Shown here in pieces: positions 17,194 through 24,637 of a stretch of 64,000 nucleotides of DNA. The stretch's first letter is position 1. Each line of letters begins with the position of its first letter. A model generated the notes under the pieces. That model saw only the letters and a program-made list of their open reading frames with translations. It made no database searches and had not been told where the DNA came from. Position numbers and translations under genes: made by a program. Location of the stretch: assembly GCF_000739615.1 (NCBI RefSeq), contig NZ_BATP01000030.1:248001-312000 (forward strand), given 5' to 3'. This DNA is from Haloferula sp. BvORR071. GTDB lineage: Bacteria; Verrucomicrobiota; Verrucomicrobiia; Verrucomicrobiales; Akkermansiaceae.

Positions 17194-18124
17194 GCTTCAC
17201 TTTTTTACCGCGCTGCAGGCCATCCGCGACCACGGCGAGGAGGATCACGAGGCCTTGGATCGCGCGCTCCCAGTAGGGCGGCTGGTGGAAGTAGGTCAGC
17301 GCGGGGTTCACATTCACCAGCAGGAGCAAGCCTAAGAGGACACCCCAGAGATTGCCACGACCCCCGGTAATGGCCACGCCACCGACGACTGCGGCGGCGA
17401 TGACTTTCAACTCAAGGCCGTCACCGGCATTCGGCTGGACCTGCGGGGACTGGACCATGTTCAGCACGGCAGCGAGGCCTGCAAGCGCACCGGTAAGGAC
17501 GAAAACGCCGAAGGTCATCCAGCGTGGATTGATGCCGGCGAGACGTGCGGCTTCCGCATCGGTGCCGGTCGCATAGACGTAACGGCCAAGAGCAAGATTT
17601 CGCATACCCCAAGCAAAAGCGATGAGCAGCACGACCGAGAGACCGATCACGATCCCCTGCCCCGCCGATTGGCTGAGCCCGAACCATTGGATCCCAGCGG
17701 GCAAATTCATGAGGCGACCCTGCTGCCACAGCCGCAGCGCTTCATTCCATGTGACCATGGTCGCAAGGGTGACCACGATACTCGGCAGGCCAAGCCATGC
17801 CACGAGCAGACCATTGAAGGCACCCATGACGGCTCCAGTGAGCACGGCGGCAAGGACGGCGACCGGCAAGGGCATGCCCGCTGCTGCTGCAACCCCCGCC
17901 ACGACTGCGCACATGCTGAACTGCGCACCAATAGAAATATCAATCTGCCGGATGATGATCACCAGGGTGATGCCGATGGCAGCCACGAGTGCCGGTGCCT
18001 GCGAGGTGAAGCGCGAGAGCAGCGGCTGCGGATCGAAGTAGGCGGGTGCATAGGCCGCGAGGGCCAGCATCAATAGGATCAGCGCGATCGCCACGATGAT
18101 CTCCCGGGAGTATTTCCGCATCAT
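17186..18124 (-). CDS. rhaP: Sugar ABC transporter permease, rhamnose-type
   Basis: 312 aa permease, paralogous to the adjacent one. It carries ALVAAIGITLVIIIRQIDIS and AVVGGVAITGGRGNLWGVLLG, the equivalents of the family's channel and EAA-like cytoplasmic motifs. The start at 18124 overlaps the ATPase stop at 18121 (ATGA). The DIDLS-type motif found in ribose permeases appears here as IDISIGAQ. It forms the transmembrane pathway with the permease encoded at 16165-17193. Confidence 0.85.
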   Translation of the reverse strand: MMRKYSREIIVAIALILLMLALAAYAPAYFDPQPLLSRFTSQAPALVAAIGITLVIIIRQIDISIGAQFSMCAVVAGVAAAAGMPLPVAVLAAVLTGAVMGAFNGLLVAWLGLPSIVVTLATMVTWNEALRLWQQGRLMNLPAGIQWFGLSQSAGQGIVIGLSVVLLIAFAWGMRNLALGRYVYATGTDAEAARLAGINPRWMTFGVFVLTGALAGLAAVLNMVQSPQVQPNAGDGLELKVIAAAVVGGVAITGGRGNLWGVLLGLLLLVNVNPALTYFHQPPYWERAIQGLVILLAVVADGLQRGKKVKHA

Positions 18125-19623
18125 GCGACCTCCCTTCCACTTTGGCCGAGCGCGGCGGCCATCACATCGTGGGCATCGGCACCGCCCGGAAGTACGGCGG
18201 TGATCGTACCACCGCGCATGACCGCGATGCGGTCGCTCATGCCCAGCACTTCGGGCAGGTCACTGGAGATCATGAGCACCGCGAGACCTTCCTTGGCGAG
18301 GCCGCGGATGATGCGGTGGATCTCGCTCTTCGCGCCGACGTCCACGCCTTGGGTGGGTTCATCGAGGATCAGCAGCTTCGGCTTGGTGGCCAGCCAGCGC
18401 GAGACGCTGACCTTCTGCTGGTTGCCGCCGCTCAGGCTCCCACCGGGCGCTTCCGGGCCGTAGGTCTTGATGCCGAGGTCACGGATGAAATCCTCCGCCA
18501 GCGAAGTCTCGCTCTTCTTGCGCAACCAAGTGCCAGGAAAGAGCCGCGGATGCACCGCCATGGTGATGTTGTGCGCGATCGGCATTTCGAGGATCACGCC
18601 ATGGCGGCGGCGGTCCTCCGGGACGTAGGCGATTCCCTGCGCGATCGCTTCGCGCGGCGAGTGCATCTTCACCGCCTTGCCACCGAGAAGGATCTCACCC
18701 GAATCCGCCGGCGTGATGCCGAAGAGGATCCGCGCCAGCTCAGTGCGGCCAGCACCCACCAAGCCCGCCATGCCGACAATCTCACCGGCGCGGACTTCGA
18801 GGTTGATGCCTTGCACGCCGCCCTCCGCGCAGGAGAGGCCCTTCAGCGAAAGCACGGTTTCGCCCGGCTCACCCTCCGCGGGCGGATAGAGCGTGGCGAC
18901 CTCGCGGCCGACCATCAGCTTGATCATCGCTGACTCTGTTAGGTCCTTCACCGCGTGGGTGCCAACGCTTTCGCCGTCGCGCAAGACGGTCACACGGTCG
19001 GCCAAGGCAAAGATCTCCTCCAAGCGGTGCGAGATGTAAACCACCCCCACCCCGCTGGCGCGCAGGTCCTTCACCACGCCAAAGAGCAAGTGCTGCTCCT
19101 TCTGCGTGAGCGAGGCCGTGGGCTCGTCCATGATCACAATCTTCGCGCCGGAACCGAGGGCGCAGGCGATCTCGACGAGCTGCTGCTCGGGCATCGAAAG
19201 CTCGCGCACTTCCGCATCCGGCGAAATCTCCGCTCCCACGCGCTTCAAGAGATCGATCGCCATCTGACGCTGCGAACCGCGCTTCACCACACTGAAGGGC
19301 TTCGGCTTCTTCAGCCGCAGGCCAATGTTCTCCGCCACCGTGAGATCCGGAAAGAGCGCGGGCTGCTGATAGATGCAGGCAATGCCCAAGGCCCGGGCAT
19401 GGGCGGGAGTGAGCGAACGCAGGGTTTCATCGCCGACCTTCAGCGTGCCCTCGTCCGGCGAGTGGGCACCGGTGATCACCTTGATCAGCGTGGACTTGCC
19501 CGCCCCATTCTCGCCTAACAGCGCGTGGACCTCCCCCGCCGCCAGATCAAACGACACCCCCTTCAAGGCGCGCACGGCACCGAAGGATTTCCGGACCTCG
19601 GAAAGCTGTAGAAGGGTTTTCAA
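18121..19623 (-). CDS. rhaT: Sugar ABC transporter ATP-binding protein, two nucleotide-binding domains
   Basis: 500 aa, RbsA/MglA-type fusion of two ABC ATPase domains. The first half has Walker A GENGAGKST and a degenerate signature LSMPEQQLVEIA, then Walker B IVIMDEPTAS. The second half has the degenerate Walker A GLVGAGRTELA, the canonical signature LSGGNQQKV and Walker B LLILDEPTQGVD. This asymmetry is standard for ribose-type importers. The gene follows the isomerase gene by 36 bp and overlaps the permease gene by 4 bp. The symbol follows the rhizobial rhamnose system, not the E. coli RhaT symporter. Confidence 0.9.
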   Translation of the reverse strand: MKTLLQLSEVRKSFGAVRALKGVSFDLAAGEVHALLGENGAGKSTLIKVITGAHSPDEGTLKVGDETLRSLTPAHARALGIACIYQQPALFPDLTVAENIGLRLKKPKPFSVVKRGSQRQMAIDLLKRVGAEISPDAEVRELSMPEQQLVEIACALGSGAKIVIMDEPTASLTQKEQHLLFGVVKDLRASGVGVVYISHRLEEIFALADRVTVLRDGESVGTHAVKDLTESAMIKLMVGREVATLYPPAEGEPGETVLSLKGLSCAEGGVQGINLEVRAGEIVGMAGLVGAGRTELARILFGITPADSGEILLGGKAVKMHSPREAIAQGIAYVPEDRRRHGVILEMPIAHNITMAVHPRLFPGTWLRKKSETSLAEDFIRDLGIKTYGPEAPGGSLSGGNQQKVSVSRWLATKPKLLILDEPTQGVDVGAKSEIHRIIRGLAKEGLAVLMISSDLPEVLGMSDRIAVMRGGTITAVLPGGADAHDVMAAALGQSGREVA

Positions 19624-19659
19624 GGCGCTGGGCTAACAGCCGTTCTCTAGTTGATGCCA

Positions 19660-20859
19660 TCAGGCATAACTATGCTCGGTCGCGATGCCAAGCTCCTGAC
19701 GCCGCTTCGAGCGCTCCGCGGCGGCCTTCTCGGCGTAGGCGGAGGCGCGATGGGCGGCCAGCGGGTCGCCGTCGAGCCCCTTGCTCTTGCGCCACTCCGC
19801 GAGAGCGGCGCTCACATCGGTGTTGAATGCCTTCTTCAGGCACATCTCGGCATCCACAATGTTGCCCTTCTTCTGGGCCTGCAGCAAGGCGGCGTGATCC
19901 ACCAGTGCGGCCTTGGCGTAGAGTTCCTGGGCGGTGCAGACCGTCTGGATCATCGCCTCGATCTTCGGCTTCAGGTTGTGCGACTGGTCGATCATGTACT
20001 CGATCGCCGGGTACTTGCCGCCGCGCTCTTGGGCGAAGAGGTGGATCTCGTGGAAGATGCGGAAGATCTGGTAGGGATCGATCGAGCCGAGCGTCAGGTC
20101 GTCATCGGCGTAGCGGCGGTCGTTGAAGTGGAAGCCGCCGAGCATGTCCTCGTCCAAGAGCCAGGCGACGATCTGCTCGATGTTCTGCGAGAGGTAGTGG
20201 TGGCCGGTATCCACGAGGACCTTGGCCTGCGGCCCGGCCTTTTTCGCCATCAGGAGGGCCATGCCCCAGTCGGCGAGGTCGGTCTGATAGAAGGCCGGCT
20301 CGAAGGGCTTGTATTCGACCAGCAGGATCTGCTCCTTCGAAAGGTGGCCGTGGGCCTCCTTCAGCGCGGCCTCGAAACGGTGCTTGCGGGCCCGGATGTT
20401 GTCCTGCCCGGGGTAGTTCGTGCCATCGGCAAACCACAGGGAGACTGCCTTGCTGCCAGTGACCTGCCCGAGCTTGATGCAGTCGATAATGTGGGCCAGC
20501 GCTTGGTCGCGAGCCGTTTCGAAGGGGCTGCCGACCGAGCCGAGCTTGTAGATCTGGTCTTGGAAGAGGTTCGGATTGATCGAGCCGATCGCAATTCCCA
20601 GCACACCCGCCTTCGACGCCACGGTCGCGGCATCCGTGCCCGGCGCGAAGTCCCACAGGACGTGTGTGGCCACCGTCGGGCAGCATGCGGTCAGGCGATG
20701 AACATGCGCCGCGTCCGCCAATTTGTCATCGAGATCGATCGCGGCGGCGGGCTGGTGGAACTTCCCGAAGCGGGTTCCCGTATCCGCATAGCCCCACGAG
20801 GGGGTCTCGATACGGAAGGAATCGAGCGCTTCGAAAACGGCATTCGAGGACGTGGGCAT
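19660..20859 (-). CDS. rhaI: L-rhamnose isomerase, TIM-barrel (RhaI) type
   Basis: 399 aa xylose-isomerase-like TIM-barrel enzyme converting L-rhamnose to L-rhamnulose. The metal-binding pattern of this subtype is visible: LLVEYKPFEPAFYQ (Glu), VLVDTGHHYLSQN (Asp/His), GGFHFNDRRYADDDLT (His/Asp) and the SIDPYQIFRIFHE segment. It resembles the broad-specificity Pseudomonas stutzeri-type isomerase, not E. coli RhaA. It is first in the operon and is followed by the ABC importer. No rhamnulokinase, aldolase or regulator gene is in the window, so the downstream steps must be encoded elsewhere. Confidence 0.85.
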   Translation of the reverse strand: MPTSSNAVFEALDSFRIETPSWGYADTGTRFGKFHQPAAAIDLDDKLADAAHVHRLTACCPTVATHVLWDFAPGTDAATVASKAGVLGIAIGSINPNLFQDQIYKLGSVGSPFETARDQALAHIIDCIKLGQVTGSKAVSLWFADGTNYPGQDNIRARKHRFEAALKEAHGHLSKEQILLVEYKPFEPAFYQTDLADWGMALLMAKKAGPQAKVLVDTGHHYLSQNIEQIVAWLLDEDMLGGFHFNDRRYADDDLTLGSIDPYQIFRIFHEIHLFAQERGGKYPAIEYMIDQSHNLKPKIEAMIQTVCTAQELYAKAALVDHAALLQAQKKGNIVDAEMCLKKAFNTDVSAALAEWRKSKGLDGDPLAAHRASAYAEKAAAERSKRRQELGIATEHSYA

Positions 20860-20895
20860 AGCGGGCTTCGACCGCTGGGTCAGGCGGCTGATTTA

Positions 20896-20935
20896 AAGAA
20901 AAGCATCGTTTCTTATGAAAGCGCAAGCATTTTCC
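20896..20935. promoter_or_regulatory. Candidate operator upstream of the rhamnose operon
   Basis: AAGAAA-N7-TTTCTT (20896-20914) is a perfect inverted repeat 37 bp upstream of the isomerase start. Next to it, TGAAAGCGCAAGCATTTTC (20916-20934) resembles a degenerate LacI-family operator (ideal TGAAAGCGCTTTCA). The regulator is not encoded nearby. This is pattern-based inference. Confidence 0.35.
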
Positions 20936-20955
20936 CAGACCCTAACCCGGACGGA

Positions 20956-21576
20956 TTATTTGAGCTTTGCTGGCAAACCATAGCCAAGGAAGACGCCCCT
21001 CGATCCGGCGCGGGGAAGTTGGAAATCGAAGACCCCATAGCCAGAGCGTTTCGTGCCTCGATAGGTCCGCCCGTCGCTGGACCCCGCCATCACAGGCTTG
21101 CCGGTCGATTTCTCGTGGCCGAGGTAGATCTGGACGTGGGATACCGCGACCTCACGGCCGTCCTTCGGCTCATAGGTGCCTGACCAGAAAAGCAGGTCAC
21201 CGGGCTGGAGTTTGTCGAAGACGTCGGCGTCCAAGGAGGAGGTGCCTGAAGGGACCTCGGTAAAAGAGCCTGCATCTTTGACCCACATATACTGGGTCGC
21301 AGAGCTGCGAGTCGGCTCGATGCCAGCTTGTTGGAAAACGTAATACACCGAGCCCGAGCAATCGAGCCCGCCCGTGTCCGGATCGGCACTCCCGAACTGG
21401 TACTTCAGCCAAGTGTCCTTGGCCGCGAGATCGAGGGCTTCATCAATGATGCGCTTCCGTGCACCACTGAGGGTCGCGTATTCCTTCAGGTCCTCTTTCG
21501 CGATCACCCCAGGACGCACCTCTTCCGCAGCTACTGCCAGAGGCAGCAGCAAAAGGGCGAGGAGACGGGTAGTCAT
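20956..21576 (-). CDS. Secreted NlpC/P60-family cysteine peptidase
   Basis: 206 aa with a signal peptide (MTTRLLALLLLPLAVAAEE). The NlpC/P60 catalytic Cys lies in LDCSGSVYYVF (Cys73) and the His in VSHVQIYLG (His147). LQPGDLLFW between them is the typical family strand. Such enzymes cleave peptidoglycan stem peptides (D-Glu-gamma-mDAP) or related amides in the periplasm. No SH3b or LysM cell-wall-binding domain is present, so targeting is undetermined. It is on the same strand as the rhamnose operon but upstream of its operator region, so it is probably unrelated. Confidence 0.88.
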   Translation of the reverse strand: MTTRLLALLLLPLAVAAEEVRPGVIAKEDLKEYATLSGARKRIIDEALDLAAKDTWLKYQFGSADPDTGGLDCSGSVYYVFQQAGIEPTRSSATQYMWVKDAGSFTEVPSGTSSLDADVFDKLQPGDLLFWSGTYEPKDGREVAVSHVQIYLGHEKSTGKPVMAGSSDGRTYRGTKRSGYGVFDFQLPRAGSRGVFLGYGLPAKLK

Positions 21577-21616
21577 CCTTCACCCTAACACGATCCGGAA
21601 GGATCGCCAGAAATGT

Positions 21617-22111
21617 CTAGCCCGCGGGTTTTCGCTCCAGAGCCGGAATTTTGCGCAAGGCAAAGAGCAAGAATGGGATGCAGATCACCCCGAATGAGCA
21701 ATCGATCAGCCGCCAGTAAAACGGAATACCCCGGATCGGCCCGCAGATGAAGGCCAACGGAATCACCAGCAATGATGCAGCAATGCCAATCTTCAGCACG
21801 CCCTCATAGCGCTGCGGATCGCGGTAGGGCAGGATGAAGAACAGCGCGATCATCAGATGCCCGAAGGCCAGCCAATCCGTGCCGTAGGCGATGAAGGGAT
21901 AGTCACGATAGGTGTGCTCCAGCCCCTCTCGCACCTTGAGAACCCAGTGAACCAAGCCACCGTACGCCGCAGGATCGCGCGAGTCACCGGCGAGGATCTG
22001 TGAGAGCAGGTTCAGCTCATGCAGCAGCGGGAAAGCGGTCAGCCCGCTGAGCACGAGACCGAAGATAACGATGAGGATGGCGAGGCGGATCTGCTTCAGC
22101 GCTGGCATCAC
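21617..22111 (-). CDS. Hypothetical four-helix membrane protein
   Basis: 164 aa with four hydrophobic segments: LAILIVIFGLVLSGLTAFPL, LAFGHLMIALFFILPY, GIAASLLVIPLAFICG and CSFGVICIPFLLFAL. An HWVLKVREGLEHTYRDYPFIAYGTDW-type loop (quoted in part) lies between helices 1 and 2. The layout resembles a small conserved membrane family seen in several phyla, but I cannot name it. Function unknown. Confidence 0.65.
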   Translation of the reverse strand: MMPALKQIRLAILIVIFGLVLSGLTAFPLLHELNLLSQILAGDSRDPAAYGGLVHWVLKVREGLEHTYRDYPFIAYGTDWLAFGHLMIALFFILPYRDPQRYEGVLKIGIAASLLVIPLAFICGPIRGIPFYWRLIDCSFGVICIPFLLFALRKIPALERKPAG

Positions 22112-22207
22112 ATGAATTCACAGCCGCCGCCGGAGAAGCCGCGATGCCGCCGCGGTGAAAACCCGGCGAAGAAGCAGTGGCCATGCGGTTCTCGCAACTC
22201 CCCTCCC

Positions 22208-23008
22208 TTACTTCCTCCGCCGACGGCCCAACAGCGGCAGCGCGGCCAGTGCCAGCAAAGCAGAGCCCGGTTCCGGCAGTGGGGTCGAGGGAGAGATCTC
22301 GAGGGTCCCTTGGAAGATCGAGACACGGTGGGCGTTGTCGCGATCCGAGAAGGCGTAGATGCTGAAGGACGAGATCGGCGTGTTGCCGAAGTCGATGTAG
22401 GTCCGGTAGGCCGGAGCGTTGTTCGGGTTCCCCGCAGGACCCGAGATCGCATAGGGGATCGATTGGCCGTTACCGGTGCCAATCACCCCGCCGCTCAGGG
22501 CAGTGCCGGGCGTGAAGACGAAGATCGCGTCGAGGCCGCTGCCGATAAGGCCTGGCAGTTGCGATGCGAAGGCTTCCGCCGCCATCGCATCGCGGAAACC
22601 GTGGGTGCCGGAGATGTCGGCTTGGTCGGAGTCCACGTCATCCAGACCCAGCGTCGTCAGCGTCACCGGCGAGGAGAAGGAGAAGTCCCAGCGCTGGTAG
22701 TTCAGCAGGGTGCCGTTCAGGTCATTGGCGTCATCCTGGGTACCGAGGATGAAACCGCGCGGGTTGCCGGTGGTATCCAAGGTCAGGTTACGCGTGGACG
22801 GGTCCGCCGTGCCCACGATGGAACTCTGGAAGCTCAGGGTAATCCCGTCCTTGGTCAGGGTTCCGGAAGTGGCGCCGTTCTTGAAGCCGACTTGGGTGGT
22901 CGCACCGTTCGTCCAAGTGTCGGTGATGAACGAGAAGGTCGTGGTGGCACGCGCCGACGACAGGCCGGCGCAGGTGGCCAAGGCCACCAGCAGGGTTGTG
23001 ATTTTCAT
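22208..23008 (-). CDS. PEP-CTERM sorting-domain protein
   Basis: 266 aa exported protein. An N-terminal signal (MKITTLLVALATCAGLSSARA) and a C-terminal PEP-CTERM tripartite tail are visible: LPEPGSALLALAALPLL then RRRRK. The middle is a beta-rich, Thr/Ser/Asp/Gly-rich domain (FSFITDTWTNGATTQVGF, DDVDSDQADISGTHGF) with no recognised enzyme motif. PEP-CTERM proteins are processed by an exosortase and are common in Verrucomicrobia that make exopolysaccharide. No exosortase gene is in the window. It is probably a surface or matrix protein. Confidence 0.88.
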   Translation of the reverse strand: MKITTLLVALATCAGLSSARATTTFSFITDTWTNGATTQVGFKNGATSGTLTKDGITLSFQSSIVGTADPSTRNLTLDTTGNPRGFILGTQDDANDLNGTLLNYQRWDFSFSSPVTLTTLGLDDVDSDQADISGTHGFRDAMAAEAFASQLPGLIGSGLDAIFVFTPGTALSGGVIGTGNGQSIPYAISGPAGNPNNAPAYRTYIDFGNTPISSFSIYAFSDRDNAHRVSIFQGTLEISPSTPLPEPGSALLALAALPLLGRRRRK

Positions 23009-23164
23009 AGGGCTGGGGAGAGAACGAGAGAGAGGCGCGGAGCCTGATTATTAAACAAAGCTAATCAAGCGCATGTTCCCAAAATCGGCCATTCCGTGAT
23101 CGTGTAGGATCGCCGTAAACCCCCGACCATTATTTCTCCCGGCCCTGAAAGCCGCTTCTCCAGC

Positions 23165-24106
23165 TCAATTTGCCAGCTCCCAAGCGGTCATCCACTCGGT
23201 GCCGCCCAAGGTCCAGCCTTGCTCGGTGAGGCGCTTCACCATGTCCGGGAAATGCGCGGCACCGTAGAAAATGCCGAGCTTGGTCTTCCCTGCCTTCACC
23301 TCGCGGTCCAGCACCTCCAGGCACTTCGCATTGCGGTCGCTGATGATCACGCTTTCACCCGCCAAGGCGGCGACCTGGTCATCGCCCGCGCCCAAGGTAT
23401 GGACCAGCTGACGCTTGATCCCGGTCTTGTCGCCACGGATCAGCGAGGCCAGCAGCTTGAAGGAGTTCGGCTCCTTGCCGGCATTGGTCTTCTCCGCCTG
23501 CAAACCGGCCTTGAGCATGAAGCTGAAGAGCGATTCCCCGCGCTGATCCTGCAAGCTGCCGAATTCCTCCATGGAGAGGTCGGCGTGGACGAAATTCGCC
23601 TTCGAGTAGTCGATCTCCTTCATCTGGTAGGCCAGATCCAAGTACTTCGCGGCCGTCTCGTAGGCTTGGTGGAGGCCGTTCAGCCTGCCCTCCTTTTTCT
23701 TTGCCTCCCCGGCGTCGGCGACGCCTTCCTCCTCGCCGGTCTTGGCCGCAGCCTCCTTCGCCGCGGCTGCTTGTTTTGCAGCGGCATCGCTGCCTCCGAT
23801 GCCCTCCCAGAGCAGGGCCTGGTAGCCTTCGAAGCGTTTGCCGAGCGCTTGATAGTACTTCTTGTCGGCGATGTGGATCGCGCCGACCAACTCGACCGTG
23901 GCCTTGCCCTTGGTCAGGCGGACCACTGCGGTCTGCAGTGCCGTGGCCTTGCCATCGGTTTCCTGCACCCGGATGTACTCCTCCTTTTTCTCCTCTTCCT
24001 TTGCGGCAGGCTTCTCGACTGCCGGGGCGGGAGCAGGTGCCACCGGCTCCGCACGCAGGGCGAGCGGCAGGAACAAGGCACTGAGCAGGAAAAGGCGATG
24101 TTTCAT
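23165..24106 (-). CDS. TraB/GumN-like family protein with signal peptide
   Basis: 313 aa from ATG 24106 (MKHRLFLLSALFLPLALRAEP); a longer frame to 24430 has no signal and runs into the divergent gene, so it is rejected. After a Pro/Ala/Lys-rich linker come the TraB-family landmarks: VELVGAIHIADKKYY, LLWEGIGG and, near the C-terminus, LGIFYGAAHFPDMV. These are the paired G-x-x-H motifs of TraB/PrgY/GumN proteins, which are putative metalloproteases. An Ala/Lys/Glu-rich low-complexity insert (AAAAKEAAAKTGEEEG) sits mid-protein. Likely periplasmic. Function not established. Confidence 0.72.
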   Translation of the reverse strand: MKHRLFLLSALFLPLALRAEPVAPAPAPAVEKPAAKEEEKKEEYIRVQETDGKATALQTAVVRLTKGKATVELVGAIHIADKKYYQALGKRFEGYQALLWEGIGGSDAAAKQAAAAKEAAAKTGEEEGVADAGEAKKKEGRLNGLHQAYETAAKYLDLAYQMKEIDYSKANFVHADLSMEEFGSLQDQRGESLFSFMLKAGLQAEKTNAGKEPNSFKLLASLIRGDKTGIKRQLVHTLGAGDDQVAALAGESVIISDRNAKCLEVLDREVKAGKTKLGIFYGAAHFPDMVKRLTEQGWTLGGTEWMTAWELAN

Positions 24107-24199
24107 CGGTGGGACGAGCTTACGCGAAATAGCGCCGCACGGAAGGGGGATCGTGCAGGGAAAATCCAAGCAATCGCCGCCCCGGGTGTCTGAAGCTTC

Positions 24200-24631
24200 A
24201 TGAAGACGACACTCCGCAAGGCGCTTCTGATGACCACCCTCCTGCTGGGCGCGGTGAGTTCCCCCTGCTTCGGGCTGATTTCGATCCACGAGGTCACAGC
24301 CGAAGAGGCCAAGGAGTGGAAGGTGGAAGTCCGCGCCCTCCCGGCCGGCCCCGAGGACGTCCGGGTGGAGATTGAATTCAGCAGCGAGGGGCAATTCCAC
24401 GACTTCCGCCGCGTGGATTTCCGGATGCATGGCGACGATGGCAAGATGCTGGCCGTGCTACAGCTGAAGGAAGAGCGGACCAAGGAGGGGCGGGTCCTAG
24501 TCAGCTTCGCCACCAGCCGCGAGAATCTCGGCAAGATCGCCGTCTGGGTGGTAAGCGGCGGCGGAGCGCGAGTAGGCGGAGCCTACGAAATCCGGCCGAA
24601 AGACTTCGTGGACCTCAGCAAGCTGAAGTAG
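24200..24631 (+). CDS. Hypothetical secreted protein
   Basis: 143 aa with an N-terminal signal (KALLMTTLLLGAVSSPCFGL). The mature part is a short beta-rich domain (WKVEVRALPAGPEDVRVEIE, DFRRVDFRMHGDDGK, GKIAVWVVSGGGARVGGAY) that ends in a charged tail. No family recognised. Divergent from the TraB-like gene (93 bp) and convergent with the DUF4394 gene (6 bp between stops). Confidence 0.6.
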   Translation: MKTTLRKALLMTTLLLGAVSSPCFGLISIHEVTAEEAKEWKVEVRALPAGPEDVRVEIEFSSEGQFHDFRRVDFRMHGDDGKMLAVLQLKEERTKEGRVLVSFATSRENLGKIAVWVVSGGGARVGGAYEIRPKDFVDLSKLK

Positions 24632-24637
24632 CCCCTC

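Noticed and set aside
19651-21183. 510-codon plus-strand frame opposite the rhamnose isomerase gene
   Set aside because: It is a high-GC antisense shadow: the minus-strand product is a clear isomerase, and the plus-strand peptide is a low-complexity Leu/Val/Gly/Arg sequence.
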